The notes below the pieces were generated by a model that ran no database searches, was not told the DNA's origin, and worked only from the letters and a program-made list of their open reading frames with translations. Positions 25,481-34,285 of a DNA stretch of 64,000 nucleotides are shown piece by piece. The first letter of the stretch is position 1. The number at the start of each line of letters is the position of its first letter. This DNA is from VAZQ01 sp963821505 (GTDB lineage: Bacteria > Pseudomonadota > Alphaproteobacteria > Rhizobiales > Xanthobacteraceae). The stretch is from positions 62,001 to 126,000 of the forward strand of contig CAWGEH010000036.1 of NCBI GenBank assembly GCA_963821505.1. Direction: 5' to 3'. The position numbers were made by a program, and so were the translations under genes.

Positions 25481-26206
25481 TCACTGTCCTGGCGGGCCGA
25501 TCGTCACCGTCAGCTTGCCTACGCCCTCCACCTCGCATTCGAGCTTGTCGCCGGGCACGGTCGCGGCCACGCCCGAGGGCGTGCCGGTCATGATGACGTC
25601 GCCGGCCGCGAGCTCGACCATCTCCGAGAGCTTGACGATGACCTCCGGCACATTCCAGATCATCTGCGCGAGATCGCCGTCCTGCCGGATCTTGCCGTTG
25701 GCCTTGAGCGCGATACGGCCCTTGCTCGGATGTCCGATCTTGCTGGCGGGCTGGAGCGGTCCGCAGGGCGCGGAGGCGTCGAACGCCTTGCCGATCTCCC
25801 ATGGCCGCTTCATGTCGCGCGAGGCGATCTGCAGGTCGCGCCGCGTGAGATCGATGCCGACGCCATAGCCCCAGATGCAGTCGAGCGCCCGCTCGAGCTT
25901 GATATTGCGTCCGCCGGACTTGAGCGCCACCACCAGCTCCACCTCGTGATGCATGTCCTTGGTGAGCGGCGGATAGGGCACGGTCGCCCCGTCCGCTACG
26001 ATGGCGTCGGCGGGCTTGGCGAAGAAGAACGGCGGATCGCGCACGTCATGACCCATCTCGCGGATGTGCTCCTCGTAATTGCGTCCGACGCACCAGATAC
26101 GGCGCACCGGAAACACCTTTTCGGTATCGGCAACCGCGATAACGGCCGGCTTGGGCGGCGTGATGACGTAGCTCTGGTTGACGCGGTTGGTGACGTCAGC
26201 GCTCAT
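25481..26206 (-). CDS. Fumarylacetoacetate hydrolase family protein, fumarylpyruvate hydrolase-like
   Basis: The 241-residue single-domain FAH-fold protein shows VFPVRRIWCVGRNYEEHIREMG, PPFFFAKPADAI, the metal ligands in MHHEVELVVAL (Glu-x-Glu) and the Asp in GYGVGIDLTRRDLQ, and TGTPSGVAATVPGD. These match fumarylpyruvate hydrolases (NagK-like) of the gentisate pathway, which split fumarylpyruvate into fumarate and pyruvate, better than FAH itself. ATG 26206 follows AAAGAGAG. The assignment to that substrate is inferred from resemblance; a general acylpyruvase is the alternative. Confidence 0.85.
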   Translation of the reverse strand: MSADVTNRVNQSYVITPPKPAVIAVADTEKVFPVRRIWCVGRNYEEHIREMGHDVRDPPFFFAKPADAIVADGATVPYPPLTKDMHHEVELVVALKSGGRNIKLERALDCIWGYGVGIDLTRRDLQIASRDMKRPWEIGKAFDASAPCGPLQPASKIGHPSKGRIALKANGKIRQDGDLAQMIWNVPEVIVKLSEMVELAAGDVIMTGTPSGVAATVPGDKLECEVEGVGKLTVTIGPPGQ

Positions 26207-26232
26207 GATCTCTCTTTCGGTTGTCGGAAAAT

Positions 26233-28045
26233 TCAAGCCGAGGATGCGATGGCGACCGGCGGGCTCGGTTCCTGGTCGCGCAGCTGCAGGCGATAGAACG
26301 AGGCGTAGCGCCCGCCTTTGCGCAGAAGCTCGTCGTGGCGACCGGATTCCGCGACCATTCCATCCTCGATGACGAAGATGCGGTCGGCATCGACGACGGT
26401 GTGCAGGCGATGCGCGATCACGATCGTCGTCCGTCCCCGGCAAAGGCGCTCGATCGCGCGCTGCACCTGCCGCTCGGATTCGGAATCGAGCGATGCCGTT
26501 GCCTCGTCGAGCAGAATGATCGGCGCGTCCTTGAGCAGGGCGCGCGCCACGGCGATGCGCTGGCGCTCCCCGCCGGCGACCTGCGTGCCGTGCTCGCCGA
26601 CCTGGGTGTCATACCCGCGCGGGAAAGCCATGATGAAGTCGTGCGCATAGGCCGCTCTGGCGGCCGCGACGATCTCGGCCTCGGTCGCGCCGGCGCGGCC
26701 GAGCGCGATGTTCTCGCGCACCGTGCCGCGGAACAGAAAGACGTCCTGCCCCATATAGGCGACTTGGCTGCGCAGCGAGCGGCGCGACACCGCCGCGATG
26801 TTCTGCCCATCGATGGCGATGACGCCGCCGTCAACCTCGTAAAATCGCAGGATCAGGTTGAGAATTGTGGATTTGCCGCCGCCCGAGGGACCGACCAATG
26901 CGGTCACCTTTCCCGGTTCCGCGAGGAAGGACAGGCTCCTGATCACCTTTTCGCCCGGACGGTAGGCGAATTGCACGTTTGCGAATTCGACATGCGCCTG
27001 CGAAAGTTTGAGCGGCGGCTTGTCTTCGTCGGGCTGTTCGGTCGGCGGATGGTCGATGACGTCGAACAGGATGCGCACCCCGACGAGCCCGCTGTTGAGG
27101 TCGATATTGAGCCGGGCGAGCCGCTTCGCCGGCTCGTAGGCCAGCATGAAGGCAGCGAGGAACGAGAAGAATTGACCGGGAGTTGCTCCGGTGTCGATCA
27201 CACGAAAGCCGCCGTAAACGAGTGCGCCGGCGATCGCGAACCCGCCGAGTGCCTCCATCAGCGGACCGGAGCGGTAGGCGACCCGCGCCCATTTGTTCGA
27301 ATTCCCGCTCGAGCTCGGCCACGTGCGCGTCGAATCGGGCGCGCATGCCGTCCTCGAGCGTGAACGCCTTGAGGGTGCGGATGCCCTGAAGGGTCTCCTG
27401 CATGGTTTCGAGAATGCGCGTGCTGCCGGTGAATTGATGATACGCGATGGTCTTGATGCGGCGGATCATCTTGCGCAGGATCAGCATCGCCGGCGGCACC
27501 ACGATGATGCTGAACAGGGACATCACGGGGTCCTGCACGGCCATCACCGCGACAAGGCCGATGAGCGACAGCAGATCGCGACCGATCGACGTGATGAGCA
27601 GGTTGAGCACCTGGCTCGCCGCGGCGGCGCCGGTGGTGAGCCGGGCCATGAACTCGGAACTGTGGCGGTCGGCGAAAAAGCCGACGTTATGTTGGAGCAG
27701 TTTCGCGAACATCCGCCGCTGATTCTCGGCAATGATCCGGTTGCCGATGCGCGCCAGAGTGAGCGCCTGCCCGTAGGTGGCCATCGCCTTGATCATGAAA
27801 ATGACGGCGGTCACCAGGGCGAGGGTGATGATGCCGGGAAGATTTTTGTGGACGTAGGCTTGATTGATCACGTCGCCGATCAAATACGCGCCCAGCGCGG
27901 TGCTCGCCGCCGCAATTCCCATCAAGCCGAACGCGACTGCATAGCGCCGCCACTGGCCCGCCGCCTGTTCCGTCAGGAGGCGCCGGACCAGAGTGGCCGT
28001 ACCGCTGGGGTCCGCAAACAGCCTCTGAAAATACGATTTGAGCAT
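26233..28045 (-). CDS. ABC exporter (MsbA-like, fused membrane and ATPase domains), frame broken near 27300
   Basis: Two frames form one protein of about 604 residues. The first (from 28045) has the membrane domain: FGLMGIAAASTALGAYLIG, LARIGNRIIAENQRRMFAKLLQ, and TMQETLQGIRTLKAFTLE. At about 27300 the frame moves by one base and continues NKWARVAYRSGPLMEALGG, then the ATPase domain with Walker A GPSGGGKST, signature VAGGERQR, Walker B IILLDEATASLD and H-loop VIAHRL. Such homodimers flip lipids or lipid-linked molecules. The break is probably a sequence error (see findings). ATG 28045 is preferred over TTG 28066. Nearby galE and the glycosyltransferase suggest envelope glycan work. Confidence 0.85.
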
Positions 28046-28146
28046 ACGCCTCCGGTTGCGCGGCAAATGGAGCCGCGGCGATGCAGCGAGCCCTTCTTGC
28101 CCAGGCCGGAGCGGTTTTCAAGCGGAATCGGCGGGCTTGCGGAGCG

Positions 28147-29133
28147 TCAGCGGGCGCGAGTCGCGAGTTTGCGCTCCCATGCCAGCGCGTGAGTGATGAT
28201 GGTTGGCAGATCGTCGAAGCGCGGCTGCCATGCGAGCGTGGAACGAACGCGGTCGGTCGCCGCCACGATCCGTGCCGGATCGCCCGGGCGTGGCCCGGCG
28301 AACCTGACCTTGAAGTCGACGCCGGAGACGCGCTTGACGGCTTCGATCACTTCGAGCACGGAAAAGCCGCGGCCGTAGCCGCAATTGAGCGTGGTGGGGG
28401 CGCCGCCGCCGCGCAGATAGGCGAGTGCCTCGGAGTGCGCGGCGACGAGATCGGACACGTGAATATAGTCGCGGATGCAGGTGCCGTCGGGTGTGGGATA
28501 CTCGGTGCCGAAGACCTCCATTTTCGGCCGCTGCCCGAGTGCCGTCTCGACCGCGACCTTGATGAGATGGGTGGCGCCTTTGGTCGACTGCCCGGCGCGG
28601 CCGAGAGGGTCGGCGCCGGCGACGTTGAAGTAGCGCAAGATCACATGGCGCAGTCCGTGGGCGATGCCGGCGTCGCGCAGCATGATCTCGGTCATCAGCT
28701 TCGAGGAGCCATAAGGCGAGGTCGGCACCGTGGCATCGTCTTCGCGCACCGGCACGCGCTCGGGATTGCCGTAGACCGCGGCAGTCGAGGAAAAGATGAA
28801 ATGGCGCACGCCGGCCCTGATCGCGGTCTCGATCAGTGCGCGCGAGTTCACCGTGTTGTTGCGGTAATAGCCGAGCGGATCGCGAATCGAGTCAGGCACG
28901 ACGATCGAGGCGGCGAAATGGATGACGGCATCGACGTGGTGCTCGGCGAGCAACGCCGCCACGGCAGTTTGATCTCCGGTTTCACCAACGACGAGAGCGG
29001 CGCCCTTTGCCACTGCCCAATCGAAGCCGGTCGTGAGATTGTCGAGCACCACCACGGGCTCGCCGGCATCGACGAGCGCGTGCACCATGTGGCTTCCGAT
29101 ATAGCCGGCCCCGCCGGTGACCAGGACCGTCAT
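28147..29133 (-). CDS. galE: UDP-glucose 4-epimerase
   Basis: The 328-residue extended SDR has the NAD motif TGGAGYIGSH, DNLTTG, the catalytic Ser in FSSTAAVYG and the Tyr-x3-Lys pair in YGSSK, followed by LRYFNVAGADP and GTCIRDYIHVSDL. It interconverts UDP-glucose and UDP-galactose for surface polysaccharide synthesis. Length and motifs are complete. It is divergent to the glycosyltransferase 9 gene across about 135 bp and 102 bp upstream of the ABC exporter on the same strand, so exporter and epimerase probably share a transcript. Confidence 0.95.
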   Translation of the reverse strand: MTVLVTGGAGYIGSHMVHALVDAGEPVVVLDNLTTGFDWAVAKGAALVVGETGDQTAVAALLAEHHVDAVIHFAASIVVPDSIRDPLGYYRNNTVNSRALIETAIRAGVRHFIFSSTAAVYGNPERVPVREDDATVPTSPYGSSKLMTEIMLRDAGIAHGLRHVILRYFNVAGADPLGRAGQSTKGATHLIKVAVETALGQRPKMEVFGTEYPTPDGTCIRDYIHVSDLVAAHSEALAYLRGGGAPTTLNCGYGRGFSVLEVIEAVKRVSGVDFKVRFAGPRPGDPARIVAATDRVRSTLAWQPRFDDLPTIITHALAWERKLATRAR

Positions 29134-29268
29134 GTCACGGACCCGTGCGCATCGTCCGTCATGGCTGGTTCAACGTCCACAAAGATCCGGGCTCGGCGCG
29201 TGAATGCACGTGTTCGCGCCCGGTGACAAGCCCGGCGGGCGGCCGATCAGAGCCTCGAGGCGCTGTTG

Positions 29269-30217
29269 ATGTCCGACATTCTGTTCATCAAGACGTCCTC
29301 GCTCGGCGACGTGATCCATCACATGCCGGCGCTGACGGAGGCGCGGCGCCGACGGCCGGACGCGCGGTTCTCCTGGGTGGTGGAGGAGGCGTTCGCGCCG
29401 CTCGTCCGTCTCCATCCGGCGGTTTCCCACGTCATCCCGGTGGCGTCGCGCCGCTGGCGATGGACCGCGTTTGCGCCGTCGACCTGGCGGGAGATTGCGA
29501 GCTTCGAGCGTGCCGTGCGCGCGCGCTCCTATGACGCCGTCGTCGACAGCCAGGGGCTCGTGCGCTCGGCGCTCATTGCGCGAACTCGCACAAGGCCGCC
29601 GGCACGGCTACGATGCCGCCAGCATTCGCGAGCGGGCGGCGTCGTTGTTCTACGACGTTCGGCATCGCGTCGCTCGCGACCTTCATGCCATCGCCCGCAA
29701 TCGCCTATTGACCGGCCTCGCGCTCGGTTACGCGCCCGACGCCGCCGTCGATTTCGGGCTCTCCCGCGACGATCTCGCGGCAAGGGTCGGCGAACCCTAC
29801 GGCATCCTGTTGCATGCCACCGCGCGGCCCGAAAAGGAATGGCCGGAGGCATCCTGGATCGCCCTCGGCCGCGCTTTGGCGGCCCGCGGCACCGCGCTTG
29901 TGCTGCCGTGGGGAAGCGAGGCCGAGCATGCGCGCGGCGGGCGTATCGCTGCGGCGGTGCCGAATGCCCGCGTGCCCGACCGGCAACCGCTCGATCGCAT
30001 GGCGCGACTGGTCGCGGGGGCGTCCTTCGTCATCGGCGTGGATACCGGGCTTTTGCATCTCGCGGCGGCGCTCGGTGTGCCGCTGGTCGCAATCTTCGCG
30101 GGGAGCGAGCCCGGCCTCACCGGGCCCATGGGGCAGGGGCCGATCGCCGTCGTGGGCGGCAAGCACAGGCAGCCGTCGGTCACGGACGTGAGAGCCGCGC
30201 TCGAAAGGCTTGTGTAG
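29269..30217 (+). CDS. waaC: Glycosyltransferase family 9 (lipopolysaccharide heptosyltransferase I-like), frame broken near 29582
   Basis: The first frame gives MSDILFIKTSSLGDVIHHMP, the N-terminal signature of heptosyltransferases, to LVRSALIAR; after one extra base in gcgaactcgc the protein continues ALAQGRRHGYDAAS-like sequence to the stop at 30217 (315 residues after correction). The C-terminal half holds GILLHATARPEKEWPEASW and the ADP-heptose site FVIGVDTGLLHLAAALGVP. It adds the first heptose to Kdo in the LPS core. The break is most likely an insertion error. The gene stands between galE and a porin remnant. Confidence 0.85.
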
Positions 30218-30239
30218 CCTCGCGTCGCCGGAGGCGAAA

Positions 30240-30285
30240 CCCCCGGCGCTTCTGCGGCGGGGGCCCCGAAATCCGGCTTCGGGGT
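30240..30285. terminator. Two adjacent GC-rich hairpins after the heptosyltransferase gene
   Basis: CCCCCGGCGC-TTCT-GCGGCGGGGG (30240-30263, one mismatch) is followed by CCCCGAA-ATCCGG-CTTCGGGG. The first resembles the terminator of the intact porin gene at 60263-60290 and, read leftward, probably is the old terminator of the porin remnant. Confidence 0.55.
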
Positions 30286-30289
30286 TGCT

Positions 30290-30425
30290 CACCGATCATG
30301 GATAGAAATTCGCTGCAGATCTCCACATATTGCACCGGCTTGGCTTTCACAGGCATGTCGGCGGCGTGCGCGTGCGCAGCGGCGACGAGCGCCGGACGCA
30401 CGGCGGGAAAGGATGTTTTGAAGGC
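30290..30425 (-). pseudogene. Internally deleted porin remnant
   Basis: On the minus strand the sequence gives ALVAAAHAHAADMPVKAKPVQYVEICS, matching GLVAVAGAQAADMPLKAAPVQYVKICS at the N terminus of the intact porin at 58706. Directly after the ICS codons it jumps to GCGAATTTCTATCCATGA, matching the last codons of that porin (NFYP-stop). About 470 codons are missing. A GC-rich hairpin like the porin terminator follows. No protein function remains. Confidence 0.8.
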
Positions 30426-30479
30426 GGCTGTTGCACGAATGCTTCACGGGTCGCTGATGGCGGCCGTGTTTCGTCCATC

Positions 30480-30524
30480 GCGTTTTTCCGGCGAAGCGGG
30501 AACCCGGCAGCCATTTCGCCGGTC
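30480..30524 (+). repeat. Degenerate palindromic half-element
   Basis: gcgtttttccggcgaagcgggaacccgg is related to the half-elements that bracket the GST gene (8688-8730 and 9469-9510). Its 3' arm is degraded. It lies between the porin remnant and rplI. Confidence 0.5.
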
Positions 30525-30542
30525 ACGAGACGAGCGCGGCCT

Positions 30543-31169
30543 TCATTTGTCTTCTTCCGGCTCCGGCTGCGGGGCCCCGGCAGCGCCTTCGCGCGCGCGG
30601 AGTGCCTCGACCACCTCGGGCTCGAAGAACGCTTCCGCGGCGGCGGCGGCGGCCTGCGCGGCCTCCTCGCCTTCGTCGCGGGCGACGGTGATGTCCTCGC
30701 CGCGCGCGATCCGTCCGGCCTCGTCCGCGTTGCGCGCCACCGTCACCTGGATCGTCACTTCAATTTCGGGGTGCAGCGAGACTGGCACCTTGTGCAGGCC
30801 GACGGTCTTGATCGGCGTATTGAGCGCGATCTGAGCGCGACTGACCGCAAAGCCTTTTTCGCTGACCAGCGCGGCGAGATCGCGGGGCGTGACCGAGCCG
30901 TAGAGTTGGCCGCCCTCCGCCGCTTGGCGGAGCACGGCAAATTTCTGACCGTCGAGTTTCTGGGCGATCTTTTCCGCTTCGGACTTTTGCTCGAGGTTGC
31001 GGGCTTCGAGCTCGACCTTCATGTTCTCGAAGCGCGAGCGGTTCTCCTTGGTGGCACGCAATGCTTTGCCCTTGGGCAGGAGATAATTGCGCGCAAAACC
31101 GTCCTTGACGCGTACCACCTCGCCCATCTGGCCAAGCTTGGCGACGCGCTCGAGCAGGATCACTTCCAT
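30543..31169 (-). CDS. rplI: 50S ribosomal protein L9
   Basis: The 208-residue protein starts with the L9 signature MEVILLERVAKLGQMGEVVRVKDGFARNYLLP and has the long connecting helix and C-terminal domain (GQLYGSVTPRDLAAL, LNTPIKTVGLHKVPVSLHPE). It binds 23S rRNA domain V. A Glu/Ala-rich tail of about 45 residues follows the core, an extension common in this order. ATG 31169 is the natural start. It ends the leftward block rpsF-rpsR-DUF2232-rplI. Confidence 0.97.
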   Translation of the reverse strand: MEVILLERVAKLGQMGEVVRVKDGFARNYLLPKGKALRATKENRSRFENMKVELEARNLEQKSEAEKIAQKLDGQKFAVLRQAAEGGQLYGSVTPRDLAALVSEKGFAVSRAQIALNTPIKTVGLHKVPVSLHPEIEVTIQVTVARNADEAGRIARGEDITVARDEGEEAAQAAAAAAEAFFEPEVVEALRAREGAAGAPQPEPEEDK

Positions 31170-31203
31170 GGCCGTATCTCCATTTGTCGATGGTTCGAAT
31201 TCA

Positions 31204-32118
31204 TCAGGTTCGCAAGCTCGGCGGTCCGCGCCGTCGCGCGACGCGGCCGCGAATATTGAGGACGGCTTCGGCGAGACCCAGCATCGACATCGCCAGCACC
31301 GGCCAGCCCAGCACGATGGCGGCGGCATAGGCGCCCGTGAGGACGACGGTGCGGCTGCTCAATCCGCGCGTGATTGCATGCAGGACGGCAAAGCCCAGGA
31401 TTGCAAAGGCCATGAGCAGGCTCGCCGCAAACGTGCCGAACAGCACGCCGAGGAGATCAGGCAGGAAGGAGCCTGCGATCGCGGCCGCCAGCAGCCCCGC
31501 GCTCAATGGCGGCAACGTGAACGCCGGCAGATCCGGCCACGGTCGTTTGAGACGGCCGGAGATTTTCACGATGCGCGCCGCGAGCCAGAGGTTGAACACG
31601 TTGGTAAGGGTGGAAAACACGGCCGCTGCCGGCGGAACCGCCACCACCAGCACGTCGATCAGGGATTGGTCGTTCAGGATGTGCTCGTAGGTCTTGCGCA
31701 GAGCCGCCTGCAGACTCTCCTGGTCAGTGCCGAAATTGGGAATGGCGGCGGCGACCACCAGCGTGCCGATGGCCGCCGCCCACAGGACGAGCCGGCCGAC
31801 CGGGTACCACTCCAGCGCGCCGCCGCCGCCGTTGGTCGCCGGTCGCGCGAGCAGGGCCAAGTAGCCGAGCCACCAGGCGCCGAAGGCGATCACGGGCACC
31901 GCAAAGAAGAATACGCCGGAGAGGATTGCGACCACCGCCGTGGCGAGGGCCGCGGCGATCAACCCGGCAATGTGACTCCAGCCGAGCGCAGCGATCACTA
32001 TCGGCAGCGGCGCCAGATAGAACAGGAAAATTGCGGTGATCGATCCGGAGACGACGGATGCAAACAGCAGCGCCGCGGCCGCGCCAGCGCCCAGTCCGAC
32101 CAGTACGATCTGTACCAT
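31204..32118 (-). CDS. DUF2232 family membrane protein
   Basis: The 304-residue protein has about eight hydrophobic segments (for example IVLVGLGAGAAAALLFASVV and ILSGVFFFAVPVIAFGAWWLGY) and lies exactly between rpsR and rplI, the standard site of DUF2232 (YybS-like) proteins in Hyphomicrobiales. Function is unknown; a link to ribosome operon expression is positional only. An ATG at 32175 is in frame, but the one at 32118 starts the first membrane helix at once and agrees with family length. Confidence 0.85.
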   Translation of the reverse strand: MVQIVLVGLGAGAAAALLFASVVSGSITAIFLFYLAPLPIVIAALGWSHIAGLIAAALATAVVAILSGVFFFAVPVIAFGAWWLGYLALLARPATNGGGGALEWYPVGRLVLWAAAIGTLVVAAAIPNFGTDQESLQAALRKTYEHILNDQSLIDVLVVAVPPAAAVFSTLTNVFNLWLAARIVKISGRLKRPWPDLPAFTLPPLSAGLLAAAIAGSFLPDLLGVLFGTFAASLLMAFAILGFAVLHAITRGLSSRTVVLTGAYAAAIVLGWPVLAMSMLGLAEAVLNIRGRVARRRGPPSLRT

Positions 32119-32175
32119 CTTGAGCTGTCCCGCTTCATCAGCGGTTAGAGACGGATTTCGCTCCGTCCCAACCAT

Positions 32176-32236
32176 CGGAGAACGGACGACGGACAGGAGA
32201 CGGGTCCGTCGTCGGTAGTCCTCCGTCGTTCCTTGG
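32176..32236. repeat. Inverted repeat gacgacggac...gtccgtcgtc
   Basis: acggacgacggacaggagacgggtccgtcgtcggt forms a hairpin in the short gap between rpsR and the DUF2232 gene; a second tccgtcgt arm follows. It resembles the hairpin at 25421-25475 and may attenuate readthrough within the ribosomal block. Confidence 0.5.
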
Positions 32237-32253
32237 CGGCGGTTCGTCCTTCG

Positions 32254-32503
32254 TCAGCGGATCACGTACGGCAGCAGGCCGAGGAAGCGCGCGCGCTTGA
32301 TGGCGCGCGCGAGCTCGCGCTGCTTCTTGGCGGATACCGCCGTGATCCGGCTCGGCACGATCTTGCCGCGCTCCGACACGTAGCGCTGCAAGAAGTCTCA
32401 CATCTTTGTAGTCGATCTTCGGCGCATTGGCTCCGGAGAAGGGACAGGTCTTGCGGCGGCGAAAGAACGGCCGGCGGGCCTGCGGTTGGGGGGAAAATGC
32501 CAT
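32254..32503 (-). CDS. rpsR: 30S ribosomal protein S18, frame broken near 32397
   Basis: The N-terminal frame reads ARRPFFRRRKTCPFSGANAP then KIDYKDVRLL. After one extra base around 32390-32402 the protein continues QRYVSERGKIVPSRITAVSAKKQRELARAIKRARFLGLLPYVIR (given here in overlapping parts of the family signature) to the TGA at 32254. Removing one base gives 82 residues, the exact family length. S18 is essential in the 30S platform with S6, so a true disruption is very unlikely. It follows rpsF by 5 bp. Confidence 0.93.
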
Positions 32504-32508
32504 CGCGG

Positions 32509-33003
32509 TTACTCCTCGGTCGCCACGGCAGGAGCTGGCTCCTCGTAGCCCTCGCGCGGCGGCCGGCCCTCTCGATCGCGGTCGCGACGGTGCTCGCCGC
32601 GATCCCGATCGCGATCACGGAAACTGCCGCGATCCCGGTCGCGGAAGCCGAAGCCACGGTCGTCGCGCTCGCGGTCGCGATCGACCTTCCGCATCATCGC
32701 GGAGGGGCCCTCCTCGTGCTCGTCGACTCGCACCGTCAGATAGCGCAACACATCTTCGCTGAGCCGTTCCTGGCGTTCGACCTCGTTGAGAGCGGCCGGC
32801 GGCGCCTCGACGTTGAACAGCGTGAAATGCGCCTTGCGGTTCTTGCGCAGACGATAGGAGAGGGACTTCACCCCCCATTGCTCGGCCTTGGCGACCTTGC
32901 CTCCCATCTGCTCGATGATGCCTTTGAACTGGGCGGTGAGCTCTTCCACCTGCTGCGCGCTGGCATCTTGGCGCGTCAGGAAGACGTGTTCGTAGAGCGG
33001 CAT
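32509..33003 (-). CDS. rpsF: 30S ribosomal protein S6 with an Arg-Asp-rich tail
   Basis: The first 100 residues are typical S6: MPLYEHVFLTRQDASAQQVE, GIIEQMGGKVAKAEQWGVKSL, FNVEAPPAALNEVERQERL. S6 pairs with S18 on the 30S platform. A tail of about 60 residues follows, almost only Arg, Asp, Glu and Gly in RDRDR-type repeats (residues 110-150), then EEPAPAVATEE. The tail is encoded by a cgatcgcgatc-type repetitive stretch. The ATG at 33003 is preceded by AAGGGAAAGG. Confidence 0.96.
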   Translation of the reverse strand: MPLYEHVFLTRQDASAQQVEELTAQFKGIIEQMGGKVAKAEQWGVKSLSYRLRKNRKAHFTLFNVEAPPAALNEVERQERLSEDVLRYLTVRVDEHEEGPSAMMRKVDRDRERDDRGFGFRDRDRGSFRDRDRDRGEHRRDRDREGRPPREGYEEPAPAVATEE

Positions 33004-33313
33004 TCGGATGGCCTTTCCCTTGTGTCGGCGCTCCTCCCGGCGCAAAGCCCTTCGAGCCTTTTCGGGAAAGGCTCGAACGCTCAGAAGGCGGGAACACCAG
33101 ACGCCGGGCCAGCAGGCCCTGCCGCGCGGCAGTGAACCGAGCGGCCGTCCGTTCAGCTCCCGGCCGGGATCGAGCGGAAGCGCGGGTTATACGGCGTTGC
33201 AGCGAAAAGGCAAGGCGGCGGCGAGCAAGGCGAAGGCCGCGGCAGCCCCTGCGTCGGCTTGACACGGCGGGTGTCGGGGTGTCTTAGGGCCCGACCTCAA
33301 TCAAGGCGAGGGA
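33004..33313. other. 310-bp divergent intergenic region between rpsF and fabD
   Basis: It carries promoters for the leftward ribosomal block and the rightward fatty-acid block. The only clear structure is a hairpin in the rpsF leader at 33052-33074 (listed separately). Short frames here have no ribosome-binding site or recognisable product. Confidence 0.6.
33052..33074 (-). promoter_or_regulatory. Hairpin in the rpsF leader
   Basis: CGAGCCTTT and AAAGGCTCG form a perfect 9-bp stem with a 5-base loop, about 50 bp upstream of the rpsF start. Read as RNA the loop is cccga. The S6:S18 complex represses its own mRNA in many bacteria by binding a leader hairpin with a conserved CCG, so this is a candidate; the match is not strong. 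Confidence 0.35.
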
Positions 33314-34285
33314 ATGTCGCTCGCGTTCATATTTCCGGGCCAGGGCAGCCAGGCGGTCGGCATGGGCAAGGCTCTCGCCGAGGCCTTCGCGCCCGCACGC
33401 GCGGTGTTCGAGGAGGTCGATTCCGCGCTCGGGGAGAAGCTCACCAGGATCATCTGGGAAGGGCCCGCCGAGACGCTGACGCTGACCGAGAACGCGCAAC
33501 CGGCGCTGATGGCGGTGTCGCTCGCGGCCATGCGGGTGTTGGAAGCCGAGGCCGGCGTTGATCTGGCGCGCGACGCCCAATTCGTCGCCGGCCATTCGCT
33601 CGGGGAATATTCGGCGCTCGCCGCGGCCGGCGCTCTGAGGCTCGGCGACGCCGCGCGGCTCCTGCGCATCCGCGGTCGCGCCATGCAGAAGGCGGTCCCG
33701 GTCGCTGCCGGCGCCATGGCCGCGCTGCTCGGGCTCGATTTCGATCAGGCGGTCGCGGTCGCGGCCGAGGCCGCCCGGGGCCAGGTCTGCCAGGCCGCGA
33801 ACGACAACGGCGGCGGGCAGGTGGTCGTCTCCGGGGATAAAGCTGCGGTCGAGCGCGCGATCGAGATCGCCAAGGAAAAGGGCGCCAAGCGGGCGATGAT
33901 GCTGCCCGTCTCCGCCCCCTTCCATTGCGCGCTGATGCAGCCCGCGGCCGACGCCATGGCGGCGGCACTGGCCGAGGTCAAGGTGAAGCGGCCAGTGGTG
34001 CCGGTCGTCGCCAACGTGCTGGTCCGGCCGATCAGCGAGCCCAGCGACATCGTGCGGGCCCTTGTTGCGCAGGTCACCGGCACGGTGCGCTGGCGCGAGT
34101 CGATCGTGCTGATGGCGGCCGCAGGGGTCACCACGTTCTACGAGGTCGGCTCCGGCAAGGTCTTGAGCGGCCTCGTCAAGCGCATCGTTGACGGAGCGAG
34201 CGGCATCTCGATCGGGACGCCGGGGGATGTCGCGGCATTCAAATCCGCGCTTGTTGAAACGAGGAACGACCGATGTTCGATCTGA
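33314..34285 (+). CDS. fabD: Malonyl-CoA:ACP transacylase
   Basis: The 323-residue enzyme moves malonyl from CoA to acyl carrier protein. It has the N-terminal FIFPGQGSQAVGMGK, the nucleophile motif GHSLGEYSALAAAG, the Arg in RGRAMQ that binds the malonyl carboxylate, and the catalytic His in PVSAPFHCALM. The ATG at 33314 is the first in frame. Its 3' end overlaps the fabG start by 13 bp, so both are coupled; it is the first gene of the fatty-acid block. Confidence 0.96.
   Translation: MSLAFIFPGQGSQAVGMGKALAEAFAPARAVFEEVDSALGEKLTRIIWEGPAETLTLTENAQPALMAVSLAAMRVLEAEAGVDLARDAQFVAGHSLGEYSALAAAGALRLGDAARLLRIRGRAMQKAVPVAAGAMAALLGLDFDQAVAVAAEAARGQVCQAANDNGGGQVVVSGDKAAVERAIEIAKEKGAKRAMMLPVSAPFHCALMQPAADAMAAALAEVKVKRPVVPVVANVLVRPISEPSDIVRALVAQVTGTVRWRESIVLMAAAGVTTFYEVGSGKVLSGLVKRIVDGASGISIGTPGDVAAFKSALVETRNDRCSI

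Noticed and set aside
33008..33262. Plus-strand frame of 84 codons between rpsF and fabD
   Set aside because: Arg/Ser-rich composition, antisense to the rpsF leader, no ribosome-binding site and no recognisable product.
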